The translations under genes and the position numbers were made by a program. A model generated the notes under the pieces. It did not search any database. It worked only from the letters and a program-made list of their open reading frames with translations, and was not told the DNA's origin. A stretch of 64,000 nt of DNA from an uncultured Phocaeicola sp. (GTDB lineage Bacteria > Bacteroidota > Bacteroidia > Bacteroidales > Bacteroidaceae), in the NCBI GenBank assembly GCA_958434805.1, contig CAUBDX010000003.1:1-64000 (forward strand). The letters are read 5' to 3'. Below are positions 23,639-34,074 of the stretch, piece after piece. How positions within the stretch are numbered: position 1 is the first letter of the stretch; each line of letters begins with the position of its first letter.

Positions 23639-26542
23639 ATGAAAAGAAAAACCTTATTGATGGCCGCATTGATGGGAGGCTGTTCCTTGCAGGGAATGGC
23701 GCAGCAGATCACTCCCAAGGATGTGGCAGGTGACAAGGAATATAACCGGGTATGCCGGGAATATGAGTTGAAAGGCGGGGACAGCATGGAGCTGTTACAG
23801 GCTTATCTGGACAAATATCCTGATTCCCGCCATAAAAACAGGGTGCTGTCACTGATTGCCTCTGCTTATTTTATGGAGGGAAAATACAAGGAGGCCATTG
23901 CCCTGTTCCGGTCGTGTGATCTGGAGGCTTTGCCTGATAAGGAAAGAGATGATTGTGCCATGCGTCTGGCCACCTCTTATCTGAAAGAAGACAACCTGCG
24001 TGAAGCGGCTGTATGGTTTACCTTGCTGAAAGAGGTAAGCCCATTGTATCAGGATGACGCTGTTTATAATCTGGCTTATATTGATTATGTGGAGAAACGC
24101 TATGACAAGGCGCTGAAAAGTTTCCAGTCTTTGCAGAATGATGCCGTATATGCAGCATTGGTTCCTTATTATATAGGAGAGATTTATTTGGTGAAAGGAA
24201 ATTATCAGCAGGCCCGTACTGTGGCAAAAGCGTATCTGGAGCAATATCCGGCTAAAAAGGATGTTCCTCAGATGGAACGGATTTGGGGAGAGGCTTGTTT
24301 CGGATTGAATGATTACCAAGCGGCGATACCTCCTTTGGAAAGATACCGTGAAAGTGTTTCCCACCCGCAGCGTAAACCTTTGTATGAACTCGGTATGAGT
24401 TATTATTATACTGGTGTTTATTCCAAGGCTGCCGCTACTTTGGGGGAAATGGCTTCGGTACATGATGCCTTGTCACAGAATGCTTATCTACACATGGGGC
24501 TGGCTTATTTGAACTTGAAGGAGAGGAACAGGGCACGCATGGCATTCGAGCAGGCTGCCAATTTCAGTTTTGATCCGAAAGTAAAGGAACAGGCTCTTTA
24601 TAATTATGCTTTGTGTATTCATGAAACCTCTTATTCTCCATTTGCCGAATCGGTAACCGTGTTTGAGCGTTTTCTGAATGAGTTCCCGAATTCACCTTAT
24701 ACGGAGCGTGTCAATGATTATTTGATAGAGGTGTATATGAATACCCGCAGTTATGAAGCTGCTTTAAAATCTATAGCAAAGATTGAGCATCCGGGCACAC
24801 GCATTATGGAGGCCAAGCAGAAGATTTTGTTCCGGCTGGGCACACAGGCATTTGCGAATGCCCGTTTCCAGGAGGCTCTGGAGCTCTTCAACCAATCGCT
24901 TGCTGTGGGGCAATACAATCAGGCGACAAAGGCGGACGCTTATTTCTGGAGGGGGGAATCCAATTATCGTCTGGACCGTTTTCCGCAGGCGGGTAACGAT
25001 TACCGCTTGTATCTGGAATTTGCCACCAGTAAGAACGGACAGGAATATGGTTTGGCGCTCTATAACTTGGGATATACTTATTTCAAACAGAAAAATTATG
25101 GAAATGCGGGCACTTGGTTTACCCGTTTTGTGGACAGGGGAAGTATCAATGAACGCACCATGCAGGCAGATGCCTATAACCGCATAGGTGACTGCAACTT
25201 CTATGACCGCCGTTTTGAACAGGCTCGTCAGGATTATGCCCGTGCGGTGGAGATTGATCCGTCACTGGGGGATTACTCTTTGTATCAGGAGGCGTTTGTG
25301 CGTGGTTTGCAACGTGATTACAATGGAAAAGTGCAGACGTTGAACCGCTTGATTTCGGATTATCCGGAATCACAATACATGGATGATGCCCTTTACGAGC
25401 AGGGACGTGCTTTTGTGCAGATGGAGGATAATGCCAATGCCATTGCCCGTTTCAATATTCTGGTGAAGAAATTTCCGGAGAGCAATGTCGCACGGCGGGC
25501 GGCTAACGAGATCGGTTTGCTATACTATCAGGATGACAAGTATCCTGAAGCCATCCAGGCTTATAAGCAGGTCATAGCCGGTTATCCGGGCAGTGAGGAG
25601 GCGCGTTTGGCGCAGCGTGACTTGAAATCGATCTATATTGATTTGAATAAGGTGGATGAGTATGCCAATTTTGCTTCAACTATCCCCGGCGGTGCCAACT
25701 TTGATGTGAATGAGCGTGACTCATTGACCTATGTGGCTGCCGAAAGGGTATATATGCGGGGTGAGGTCGCCGAGGCCCGCAACAGCTTTACCCGTTATTT
25801 ACAGACTTTCCCCGAAGGTGCTTTCAGTCTGAATGCCAACTATTATATCGGTTTGATAGACTATAATCAGAAAGCCTATGAAAGTGCAGCCCGGCATTTG
25901 GATAAAGTATTGGAATATCCCAACAACAAATATTCTGAAGATGCCATGTTGATGGGGGCCGAAATGGCTTATACGGCGAAGGATTATGAAAAAGCCTTGC
26001 ATATTTACAAGCAATTGAAAGATAAAGCCGCTTCTATGGAGCGTCGCCGGCTTGCAAAAACCGGAATGTTACGCAGTGCGCATATGCTGGGAAATGAGGA
26101 AGAGATTATCTTTGCCGCAACAGATTTGCTGGCCGATACTAAACTGGCGCCGGAATTGTCTAACGAGGCACATTATTACCGTGCAAAAGCTTATTTGGAT
26201 GCCGGCAAGACGGATGGAGCTATGGAAGATTTGAAGGTCTTGGCGAAAGACACCCGTAATGTATATGGAGCGGAGGCCAAATATAAAGTCGCCCAGATTT
26301 ACTTTGACGGCGGACAAACGGATAAGGCGGAGCAGGAGGTGCTGAATTACATTGAGGTAAGTACACCGCATACCTATTGGCTGGCACGCAGCTTTGTGTT
26401 ATTGGCTGATGTGTATATGAAGTTGGGGCGTAACTTGGATGCTAAACAATATTTGCTTTCATTGAAGCAGAACTATCAGGCCGATGATGATATTGCCGGA
26501 ATGATTGAAAGCAGACTGGAGAAATTGAAAACAGAGAATTAA
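23639..26542 (+). CDS. Large exported TPR-repeat protein
   Basis: The 967-aa protein has a signal peptide ending near GMAQQ, followed by tandem tetratricopeptide repeats along its whole length (recurring patterns such as YNLGYTYFKQKNYGNAGTWF and ALYEQGRAFVQMEDNANAIA). It is probably periplasmic and acts as a protein-binding scaffold. It is directly followed (14 bases) by the gene for a barrel at 26557, and this TPR-barrel pairing suggests that both work together at the outer membrane. The partner role is an inference. Confidence 0.85.
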   Translation: MKRKTLLMAALMGGCSLQGMAQQITPKDVAGDKEYNRVCREYELKGGDSMELLQAYLDKYPDSRHKNRVLSLIASAYFMEGKYKEAIALFRSCDLEALPDKERDDCAMRLATSYLKEDNLREAAVWFTLLKEVSPLYQDDAVYNLAYIDYVEKRYDKALKSFQSLQNDAVYAALVPYYIGEIYLVKGNYQQARTVAKAYLEQYPAKKDVPQMERIWGEACFGLNDYQAAIPPLERYRESVSHPQRKPLYELGMSYYYTGVYSKAAATLGEMASVHDALSQNAYLHMGLAYLNLKERNRARMAFEQAANFSFDPKVKEQALYNYALCIHETSYSPFAESVTVFERFLNEFPNSPYTERVNDYLIEVYMNTRSYEAALKSIAKIEHPGTRIMEAKQKILFRLGTQAFANARFQEALELFNQSLAVGQYNQATKADAYFWRGESNYRLDRFPQAGNDYRLYLEFATSKNGQEYGLALYNLGYTYFKQKNYGNAGTWFTRFVDRGSINERTMQADAYNRIGDCNFYDRRFEQARQDYARAVEIDPSLGDYSLYQEAFVRGLQRDYNGKVQTLNRLISDYPESQYMDDALYEQGRAFVQMEDNANAIARFNILVKKFPESNVARRAANEIGLLYYQDDKYPEAIQAYKQVIAGYPGSEEARLAQRDLKSIYIDLNKVDEYANFASTIPGGANFDVNERDSLTYVAAERVYMRGEVAEARNSFTRYLQTFPEGAFSLNANYYIGLIDYNQKAYESAARHLDKVLEYPNNKYSEDAMLMGAEMAYTAKDYEKALHIYKQLKDKAASMERRRLAKTGMLRSAHMLGNEEEIIFAATDLLADTKLAPELSNEAHYYRAKAYLDAGKTDGAMEDLKVLAKDTRNVYGAEAKYKVAQIYFDGGQTDKAEQEVLNYIEVSTPHTYWLARSFVLLADVYMKLGRNLDAKQYLLSLKQNYQADDDIAGMIESRLEKLKTEN

Positions 26543-26556
26543 AAATTAAAAAATAA

Positions 26557-28263
26557 GTGCTGAATATGATAAGTAAGAAATTGTCAATTGTCCATTGTCA
26601 ATTGTCCATTATATTGGCTTTTTTGCCTCTGTCTGTTGCATATGCGCAGCAAGATAGTACGTTGAACCGCACTGTGGTGGTAGAGAATGAGTATAATCCC
26701 AATATCATGGATGCCTCAAAGATTAATGTCCTGCCTAGGGTGGAGGAGCCGGCTGTAATGAAGAAAGGCATAGAATATGCTACAGCCTTGCGCCCTGTTT
26801 CGGCCTGGACGTATGAAAGTATGTCTCCTGTAACCCGTGAATGGGCTATGAACCGCGCGAAACGTGGATATGTCCGTGCCGGATATGGAAATTATGGGAA
26901 TGTGGATTTTAAGGCTGGGTATCTGTGGAATATCACCGGAAAGGACCGTCTGAAAGTCGGGGTATCTCTGGATGGCATGAACGGAAAGCTGAAGCATTGG
27001 AATGCTGAGGATTGGAAATCACGTTTTTATTCTACTGAGTTCCGTTTGGACTATTCTCATGATTTCAGTAAGGTAACTTTGAATTTAGGTGGCGGCCTGC
27101 AATCACAAGTGTTTAACTATATGCCTGATTCCGAAATGCATACGGCTTCTGCCAGAGCTACTGATAAACAGCATCATACTTTAGGCGATTTTCACATAGG
27201 TGTTTCTTCCAGAGATGAATCGCTTCCTTTGCAATTCACTTTGCAGACCGGATTGAAGTATTTTGGTATCAAATATCCGCTGGATTATTCAGGCAATGCA
27301 TCTACAGGTAAGGAGAAGATTGTCCACACTGAAGGAGATGTATGGGGCAAGCTGGATAATGAGCAACGGGTAGGTATCCGTTTCGAGATGGATAACCTGT
27401 TTTATTCTTCGGACAGTTTAATGGGCAACTATACTTCACTGGGTTTGAATCCTTATTATATGTTGGAAAGTGATGACTGGCGGGTCCGTGTCGGTGCTCA
27501 TGTGGATTGGCAGTCGGGAGAGGACAGTGGTATTGATGTGTCTCCTGACGTGAAAGCCGAATACTTGTTCTCGGAGAGTTATGTGCTTTATTTACATGCG
27601 CTGGGAGGGCGTGAACTGAATGATTATCGCCGGTTGAATGCTTTTTCACCTTATTGGTCTTTAAACGCCCGGATGCCTTCTACCTATGTGCCACTGAATG
27701 CTACATTGGGTTTTAAAGCATCTCCGGTAAATGGTTTGTGGTTTAATGTCTTTGGTGGATATCGGATCAGTAAAGATGAGTTGTTTTGCAATCTGGTGGA
27801 TGCGGACGGGTATTATTTTACTCATTTCTTGCAGGATAAAGCGAAAACCGCGTATGGAGGTGCTGAATTGAAATACGGTTATAAGGACTGGTTTGACGCT
27901 TCATTGAAAGGTACATTTTATAGCTGGAAGACAGACAATGAAAATGAAGAGCTGTATTTAGTGACCAAGCCCAAGTTTGAATTGAATTTCTATGCTGAGG
28001 CTAAGGTTTTTGAAGGATTGAAGGTTAATTTGGGCTATGAATATGTACAGCGGAAAGAATATGTGATAGAAGAAGGGAATAGCAGCAGGGATTTTGGTTT
28101 GGGCAATATCAGCAATTTGAGTGTGGGAGCCAGTTATACTTTCCTGAAAGATCTGTCTGTTTTTGGGCGTGTGAGTAATCTGTTGAATAAACAATATTAT
28201 TATGAGTACGGCTATCCTGCTGAAAAACTGAATGTTCTAGCCGGGCTTTCTTTGGCTTTTTAG
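26557..28263 (+). CDS. TonB-receptor-like outer-membrane barrel lacking a full plug
   Basis: The 568-aa protein has a signal peptide ending near AYAQQ, a short N-terminal segment (LNRTVVVENEYNPNIMDASK) and then a barrel whose last strands (SNLLNKQYYYEYGYP, then LAGLSLAF) resemble TonB-dependent receptors. The plug is mostly missing, so it may be a passive or partner-gated barrel. The signal peptide is partly encoded by a 14-bp tandem repeat (26581-26608). It is the second gene of the TPR-barrel unit. Confidence 0.75.
   Translation: MLNMISKKLSIVHCQLSIILAFLPLSVAYAQQDSTLNRTVVVENEYNPNIMDASKINVLPRVEEPAVMKKGIEYATALRPVSAWTYESMSPVTREWAMNRAKRGYVRAGYGNYGNVDFKAGYLWNITGKDRLKVGVSLDGMNGKLKHWNAEDWKSRFYSTEFRLDYSHDFSKVTLNLGGGLQSQVFNYMPDSEMHTASARATDKQHHTLGDFHIGVSSRDESLPLQFTLQTGLKYFGIKYPLDYSGNASTGKEKIVHTEGDVWGKLDNEQRVGIRFEMDNLFYSSDSLMGNYTSLGLNPYYMLESDDWRVRVGAHVDWQSGEDSGIDVSPDVKAEYLFSESYVLYLHALGGRELNDYRRLNAFSPYWSLNARMPSTYVPLNATLGFKASPVNGLWFNVFGGYRISKDELFCNLVDADGYYFTHFLQDKAKTAYGGAELKYGYKDWFDASLKGTFYSWKTDNENEELYLVTKPKFELNFYAEAKVFEGLKVNLGYEYVQRKEYVIEEGNSSRDFGLGNISNLSVGASYTFLKDLSVFGRVSNLLNKQYYYEYGYPAEKLNVLAGLSLAF
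26581..26608 (+). repeat. Perfect 14-bp tandem duplication inside a signal-peptide region
   Basis: TTGTCAATTGTCCA is present twice in a row. It is translated within the start of the barrel protein at 26557. Because 14 is not a multiple of 3, gain or loss of one unit would shift the frame. Confidence 0.8.
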
Positions 28264-28295
28264 TTAAATAGGCACTCGGAAAGGATTTTTTTAAG

Positions 28296-28347
28296 AAAAA
28301 AAAGCAGAAACATACCTTATTATATAGGTGTGCTTCTGCTTTTTTTC
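28296..28347 (+). terminator. Intrinsic terminator after the TPR-barrel unit
   Basis: AAAAAGCAGAA (28299-28309) pairs with TTCTGCTTTTT (28334-28344), with an inner ACCT/AGGT pairing and a T-run. It is followed directly by TACTTTTG (28348-28355), a perfect -7 box 29 bases before topA. Confidence 0.8.
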
Positions 28348-28355
28348 TACTTTTG
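28348..28355 (+). promoter_or_regulatory. -7 element for the topA operon
   Basis: TACTTTTG matches TAnnTTTG and begins where the T-run of the preceding terminator ends. The upstream -33 position falls inside the terminator stem and shows no TTTG. Confidence 0.45.
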
Positions 28356-28384
28356 CCCCAAAATAAAATGGAATACATAGTATT

Positions 28385-30823
28385 ATGCAAAAAAATCTAG
28401 TAATAGTTGAGTCACCCGCCAAGGCTAAAACCATTGAGAAATTCTTGGGCAATGATTATAAAGTCCTTTCCAGTTACGGGCATATCCGGGATTTGAAAAA
28501 GAAGGAGTTTAGTATCGATGTAGAGAATGGGTTTGAGCCGACTTACGAGATACCGGCAGATAAAAAGAAATTGGTAGCCGAATTGAAAGCGGAGGCAAAG
28601 AAAGCTGATATGGTATGGCTTGCATCCGATGAGGACCGTGAAGGAGAAGCTATTTCATGGCACTTGTTTGAAGTCTTGGGGCTGGACCCTGAGAAGACCA
28701 AGCGCATTGTATTCCACGAGATAACCAAAACAGCGATACTAAAGGCCATCGAAAATCCGCGTGACATTGATGTGAATCTGGTAAATGCCCAGCAGGCACG
28801 CCGTATTCTGGATAGAATTGTAGGTTTTGAACTCTCACCGGTATTGTGGAAGAAGGTAAAGCCTGCTCTTTCTGCCGGACGTGTGCAATCTGTTGCCGTT
28901 CGTTTGATTGTGGAACGTGAACGTGAGGTGCATGCTTTTGTCAGTGAGCCGTCTTATCGCGTTACAGCAGTGTTTGAAGTACCTGATGTCGATGGAAATG
29001 AAGTTGAAGTGAAAGCGGAATTGTCCAACCGTTTCAAAACCAAGGAAGAAGCACAGGCTTTCCTTGAAACTTGTAAGGATGCGCAGTTCTCTATTGAAGA
29101 TATAACAACCCGCCCTGTGAAGAAATCGCCGGCGGCACCGTTTACTACTTCTACGTTGCAGCAGGAAGCTGCCCGTAAGTTGGGATTTACAGTAGCGCAG
29201 ACCATGATGGTGGCACAGCGTCTGTATGAAAACGGACAAATTACCTATATGCGTACGGATTCGGTGAACCTTTCGGATCTGGCTTTGAATACCAGCAAGC
29301 AGACTATCTTGTCCCTGATGGGAGAAAGATACGTCAAAGTCCGTAAGTTTGCCACCAAGACTAAAGGAGCACAGGAAGCGCATGAGGCTATCCGTCCTAC
29401 CTATATGGAGAATGAAACGGTGAACGGAACCGGTCAGGAGCAGAAATTGTATGAACTGATCTGGAAACGTACCATCGCTTCACAGATGGCAGATGCGGAG
29501 CTGGAGAAAACAACGGCTACTATTGTAATCAGCAACAGTAGCGAGAAATTTATCGCTACCGGCGAGGTGATTACTTTTGACGGTTTCCTGCGTGTATACA
29601 AGGAATCATACGATGATGACAATGAGCAGGAAGACGAGGGCCGTCTGTTGCCGCCTCTGAGCAAAGGGGAAAAACTGATAAGAAAAGAAATCCTGGCGAC
29701 TCAGCGCTTTACCCAATGTCCGCCCCGTTATACGGAAGCCAGCCTGGTACGCAAACTGGAAGAGTTGGGCATCGGTCGTCCATCTACATATGCACCTACC
29801 ATTTCTACTGTGCAGCAACGCGGTTATGTAGAAAAAGGAAACAGTGAAGGTGTGAAACGCCCGTATGATATCTTGAAACTGAAAGGCGGCAAGATTACGG
29901 AAACTACCAAGACAGAGATGACGGGAAATGAAAAGGCCAAGTTGTTGCCTACTGATACCGGTATCGTGGTAAACGATTTCCTGATGGAATACTTTCCTGA
30001 AATCATGGACTTTAACTTTACAGCGAATGTGGAGAAAGAGTTCGATGAAGTGGCGGAAGGAGAAAAGGAATGGACTGGCATGATGGACAGTTTCTATAAA
30101 GGCTTCCATCCGTTGGTAGATAAGACCATTCACTCTAAGACTGAGCATAAGGTGGGTGAAAGGGTATTGGGAACAGATCCTGTAAGCGGTAAGCCGGTAT
30201 CGGTTAAGATCGGTCGTTTCGGTCCGGTTATTCAGATTGGTACTGCCGATGATGAGGAAAAACCGCGTTTTGCGCAGTTGACAAAGGGATTGTCGATGGA
30301 AACCATTACGTTGGAAGAAGCATTGGATGCGTTCAAGCTTCCCCGTACGTTGGGGGATTATGACGGCCATACGGTAACGGTAGGAGTAGGGCGTTTCGGA
30401 CCATACGTGCGCTATGACAAACTGTTTGTTTCTATTCCTAAAGGAACGGATCCGATGGAGATTTCTTTGGATGAGGCGGTAGAGTTGATCAAGAATAAGA
30501 TAGAAGCGCAGGAGAAGAAGTTTATTAAAGTATTCGATGCTGACCCTGATATGCAGGTCTTGAACGGACGTTACGGCCCATACATCAGTTATCAGAAAAA
30601 GAATTATAAGATTCCTGAGAATGTAGAACCGGCAGATTTAAGTCTGGAGGCTTGTTTTAAGGTGATTGAATTGCAGAAAAGCAAGGCGGAAACGCGTAAA
30701 ACGAAAGCGGCTTCAAGAAACAGGGGAACCGTGAATATGGAAGAGGAGTCCGAAAAGCCCGAAGAATCCGCAAAAAGTAAGGCGGCTTCCAAGGTAAAGG
30801 GCACTGCAAAAGCAAAAAAATGA
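28385..30823 (+). CDS. topA: DNA topoisomerase I (type IA)
   Basis: The 812-aa enzyme relaxes negative supercoils. It shows the TOPRIM domain (VIVESPAKAKTIEKFLG at the N-terminus and the acidic SDEDREGEAI), the catalytic Tyr288 in QITYMRTDS, and further type IA motifs (SAGRVQSVAVRL, RPSTYAPTISTVQ). The C4 zinc fingers of the E. coli enzyme are replaced by three TopoI-repeat units with GRFGP or GRYGP cores (about residues 612, 672 and 730) and a basic Ala/Lys tail. It overlaps aroK by 4 bases. Confidence 0.97.
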   Translation: MQKNLVIVESPAKAKTIEKFLGNDYKVLSSYGHIRDLKKKEFSIDVENGFEPTYEIPADKKKLVAELKAEAKKADMVWLASDEDREGEAISWHLFEVLGLDPEKTKRIVFHEITKTAILKAIENPRDIDVNLVNAQQARRILDRIVGFELSPVLWKKVKPALSAGRVQSVAVRLIVEREREVHAFVSEPSYRVTAVFEVPDVDGNEVEVKAELSNRFKTKEEAQAFLETCKDAQFSIEDITTRPVKKSPAAPFTTSTLQQEAARKLGFTVAQTMMVAQRLYENGQITYMRTDSVNLSDLALNTSKQTILSLMGERYVKVRKFATKTKGAQEAHEAIRPTYMENETVNGTGQEQKLYELIWKRTIASQMADAELEKTTATIVISNSSEKFIATGEVITFDGFLRVYKESYDDDNEQEDEGRLLPPLSKGEKLIRKEILATQRFTQCPPRYTEASLVRKLEELGIGRPSTYAPTISTVQQRGYVEKGNSEGVKRPYDILKLKGGKITETTKTEMTGNEKAKLLPTDTGIVVNDFLMEYFPEIMDFNFTANVEKEFDEVAEGEKEWTGMMDSFYKGFHPLVDKTIHSKTEHKVGERVLGTDPVSGKPVSVKIGRFGPVIQIGTADDEEKPRFAQLTKGLSMETITLEEALDAFKLPRTLGDYDGHTVTVGVGRFGPYVRYDKLFVSIPKGTDPMEISLDEAVELIKNKIEAQEKKFIKVFDADPDMQVLNGRYGPYISYQKKNYKIPENVEPADLSLEACFKVIELQKSKAETRKTKAASRNRGTVNMEEESEKPEESAKSKAASKVKGTAKAKK

Positions 30824-31347
30824 CACGTATATTTTTAATAGGATATATGGGCGCGGGCAAAACGACTCTAGGTAAGGCGTTTGCCCGTGAAATGAGTCTG
30901 AATTTCATTGATTTGGACTGGTTTATCGAGGAACGTTTCCATAAAACCGTTCAACAGCTGTTCTTGGAACGCGGAGAAGACGGATTCCGGGAACTGGAAC
31001 GGAAAATGTTGCACGAAGTGGCCGAGTTTGAAGATGTGGTTGTTTCGACCGGTGGAGGAACACCTTGTTTTTTTGATAACATGGAGTATATGAATGATTG
31101 CGGTGATACGGTGTTTCTGGATGTGGAACCTGCCGTATTGTTCCGCCGTCTGAGAGTGGCCAAGCAGCAACGTCCATTGTTAGCAAATAAAAGTGATGAG
31201 GAACTGATGGATTTTATCTGTGAGGCGTTACAGAAAAGACATCCGTTTTATTCAAAGGCGAAACATCTGTTTAAGGCTGATGAGCTGGAGGATAAAAGAC
31301 AAATTCAAGCCTCTGTTGACAGCTTGAGAAAGAAATTGAATAAATAA
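30820..31347 (+). CDS. aroK: Shikimate kinase
   Basis: The 175-aa protein phosphorylates shikimate at the 3-position for aromatic amino acid synthesis. It has Walker A GAGKTT at 11-16, shikimate-binding D33 (DLDWFIEE), R57, and GGG at 78-80, with the lid Arg in QQRPLL. Length is normal for the family. The ATG overlaps the topA stop (ATGA), indicating translational coupling. Confidence 0.93.
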   Translation: MTRIFLIGYMGAGKTTLGKAFAREMSLNFIDLDWFIEERFHKTVQQLFLERGEDGFRELERKMLHEVAEFEDVVVSTGGGTPCFFDNMEYMNDCGDTVFLDVEPAVLFRRLRVAKQQRPLLANKSDEELMDFICEALQKRHPFYSKAKHLFKADELEDKRQIQASVDSLRKKLNK

Positions 31348-31388
31348 TTATATATAGTAAAATACACACTCTTTGTACAGAAGAAGAA

Positions 31389-33281
31389 ATGAGAAAATGG
31401 CGTATTGAAGATTCGGAAGAACTCTACAACATAACAGGGTGGGGAACTTCGTACTTTGGTATCAATGACAAAGGTCATGTAGTGGTAACTCCTCGTAAGG
31501 ACGGCGTTGAGGTCGATTTGAAAGAGTTGGTCGATGAGTTGCAATTGCGGGATGTGGCAGCTCCTATGCTGGTCCGTTTTCCGGATATTCTGGATAATCG
31601 TATTGAAAAAATCGCGAACTGCTTTAAGCAGGCATCTGATGAGTATGGGTATAAGGCCCAGAATTTTATCATTTATCCTATCAAGGTAAATCAGATGCGT
31701 CCTGTAGTGGAAGAAATCATCAGTCATGGAAAGAAATTCAATTTGGGACTGGAAGCCGGTTCCAAACCTGAACTTCATGCGGTGATAGCTGTGAATACAG
31801 ATTCGGATTCATTGATTATCTGTAACGGATATAAGGACGAAAGTTATATCGAGCTGGCTCTGCTGGCACAGAAGATGGGGAAACGCATTTTCTTGGTAGT
31901 GGAGAAAATGAATGAATTACGCCTGATAGCCAAAATGGCAAAGCAGCTGAATGTGCGTCCTAACATAGGTATCCGCATTAAGCTGGCTTCTTCGGGAAGT
32001 GGTAAATGGGAAGATAGCGGAGGAGATGCCAGTAAGTTTGGCTTGACATCCAGTGAATTGCTGGAAGCGCTTGATTTTCTGGAAAAGAAAGACATGAAGG
32101 ACTGTCTGAAACTGATTCATTTTCATATAGGCAGCCAGGTGACTAAAATACGCCGTATCAAGACAGCTCTGCGTGAGGCATCGCAATTCTATGTGCAGTT
32201 GCATGTGATGGGATTTAATGTGGAATTTGTGGATATCGGTGGCGGTTTGGGTGTGGATTACGACGGAACTCGTTCTGCCAATAGTGAAAGCAGTGTGAAC
32301 TACTCTATTCAGGAGTATGTGAATGACTCTATCTCTACGCTGGTGGATGCCAGTGACAAGAATGGAATTCCTCATCCGAATATTATTACCGAAAGCGGAC
32401 GTTCACTGACCGCCCATCACTCCGTGCTGATTTTCGAGGTGCTGGAAACGGCGACTCTGCCCGAAATGGATGAGGATTTCGAAGTGGGTGAAAATGATCA
32501 TGAACTGGTACATGAACTTTATGAGATATGGGATAATCTGAATCAGAGCCGTATGGTGGAGGCTTGGCACGATGCACAGCAGATACGTGAGGAAGCACTT
32601 GATTTATTCAGCCACGGTATTGTGGATTTGAAGACCCGTGCCCAGATAGAGCGTCTGTACTGGTCGGTGACCCGTGAGATCAATCAGATTGCTTCGGGGC
32701 TGAAACATGCGCCCGATGAGTTCCGCAAACTGGACAAACTGCTGGCTGATAAATATTTTTGTAATTTCTCGTTGTTCCAGTCGTTGCCGGACTCGTGGGC
32801 GATAGATCAGATATTCCCTATCATGCCTATCCAGCGTCTGGATGAGAAGCCCGACAGAAATGCTACCTTGCAGGATATCACTTGTGATTCGGATGGAAAG
32901 ATTGCCAATTTTATCTCTACCCGTTATGTATCGCATGACCTGCCGGTACATTCGTTGAAGGGAAAAGACGCTTATTATATAGGTGTATTTTTGGTTGGTG
33001 CTTATCAGGAGATTCTGGGTGATATGCACAATTTGTTTGGAGATACCAATGCGGTGCATGTTACGGTGGATGACAAAGGGTATTCTATTGATCAGGTAAT
33101 TGATGGTGAAACGGTGGCCGAGGTTTTGGATTATGTACAATATAACCCGAAGAAATTGGTGCGTACACTGGAAACCTGGGTGACCAAATCAGTGAAGGAA
33201 GGAAGAATTTCTGTAGAGGAAGGAAAAGAATTCCTCTCTAATTATCGTTCCGGGTTGTACGGATATACTTATTTGGAATAA
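31389..33281 (+). CDS. speA: Biosynthetic arginine decarboxylase
   Basis: The 630-aa PLP enzyme converts arginine to agmatine, the first step of the agmatine route to putrescine and spermidine. The PLP lysine is K99 in YPIKVNQ. The (beta/alpha)8-barrel motifs FHIGSQ and VDIGGGLGVDYDG and the active-site region LVGAYQEILGDMHNLFGD are present. The C-terminal helical extension typical of SpeA is intact. argB follows after 4 bases, tying polyamine and arginine synthesis in one operon. Confidence 0.95.
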   Translation: MRKWRIEDSEELYNITGWGTSYFGINDKGHVVVTPRKDGVEVDLKELVDELQLRDVAAPMLVRFPDILDNRIEKIANCFKQASDEYGYKAQNFIIYPIKVNQMRPVVEEIISHGKKFNLGLEAGSKPELHAVIAVNTDSDSLIICNGYKDESYIELALLAQKMGKRIFLVVEKMNELRLIAKMAKQLNVRPNIGIRIKLASSGSGKWEDSGGDASKFGLTSSELLEALDFLEKKDMKDCLKLIHFHIGSQVTKIRRIKTALREASQFYVQLHVMGFNVEFVDIGGGLGVDYDGTRSANSESSVNYSIQEYVNDSISTLVDASDKNGIPHPNIITESGRSLTAHHSVLIFEVLETATLPEMDEDFEVGENDHELVHELYEIWDNLNQSRMVEAWHDAQQIREEALDLFSHGIVDLKTRAQIERLYWSVTREINQIASGLKHAPDEFRKLDKLLADKYFCNFSLFQSLPDSWAIDQIFPIMPIQRLDEKPDRNATLQDITCDSDGKIANFISTRYVSHDLPVHSLKGKDAYYIGVFLVGAYQEILGDMHNLFGDTNAVHVTVDDKGYSIDQVIDGETVAEVLDYVQYNPKKLVRTLETWVTKSVKEGRISVEEGKEFLSNYRSGLYGYTYLE

Positions 33282-33285
33282 TAGC

Positions 33286-34059
33286 ATGAAAGAGAAACTG
33301 ACTATCATAAAAGTAGGTGGAAAAATTGTAGAGGAAGAGTCTACACTTAATCAGTTGTTGGCTGATTTCTCTGCTATAGAAGGTTATAAGTTGTTGGTAC
33401 ACGGTGGCGGGCGCTCTGCTACCAGACTGGCGGCACAACTAGGGATTGAAAGCAAGATGGTGAATGGCCGCCGCATTACGGATGCAGAAACGCTGAAAGT
33501 GGTAACCATGGTATATGGCGGACTGGTGAACAAGAATATTGTAGCCGGCCTTCAGGCAAAAGGTGTGAATGCCATTGGACTGACCGGAGCCGATATGAAT
33601 GTGATCCGTTCGGTAAAGCGTCCGGTAAAAGACGTGGACTATGGCTTTGTTGGTGATGTGGAGAAAGTAAATGCCGGTTTCCTGGCGACATTGATCCGTC
33701 AGGGCATTGTGCCTGTTATGGCTCCATTGACCCATGACGGTAAAGGAAGCATGCTGAATACCAATGCTGATACCATTGCCGGAGAAACCGCCAAAGCATT
33801 AGCGTCCTTGTTTGATGTGACATTGGTTTATTGCTTTGAGAAAAAGGGCGTATTGCGTGACGAAAATGATGATGACAGTGTAATTCCTGTCATTACTCCT
33901 GAAGAGTTTAAAGAATTTGTAGCGCAAGGCATTATTCAAGGAGGGATGATTCCCAAGCTGGAAAATTCTTTTTCTGCCATTGATGCAGGAGTCAGTCAGG
34001 TGGTAATAACCTTAGCATCAGCCATTAATGAAGGAAGTGGAACCGTAATCAAAAAATAA
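33286..34059 (+). CDS. argB: Acetylglutamate kinase
   Basis: The 257-aa amino-acid kinase phosphorylates N-acetyl- (or in some Bacteroidetes N-succinyl-) glutamate in arginine synthesis. Motifs include IIKVGGKIVEE, LVHGGGRSATRLA, NTNADTIAGETAKAL and GGMIPKLENSF. Bacteroides makes arginine through succinylated intermediates, so the acyl group used here may be succinyl. That is from family knowledge, not from the sequence. It follows speA directly. Confidence 0.92.
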   Translation: MKEKLTIIKVGGKIVEEESTLNQLLADFSAIEGYKLLVHGGGRSATRLAAQLGIESKMVNGRRITDAETLKVVTMVYGGLVNKNIVAGLQAKGVNAIGLTGADMNVIRSVKRPVKDVDYGFVGDVEKVNAGFLATLIRQGIVPVMAPLTHDGKGSMLNTNADTIAGETAKALASLFDVTLVYCFEKKGVLRDENDDDSVIPVITPEEFKEFVAQGIIQGGMIPKLENSFSAIDAGVSQVVITLASAINEGSGTVIKK

Positions 34060-34074
34060 TTCAAAAAAAACAGG

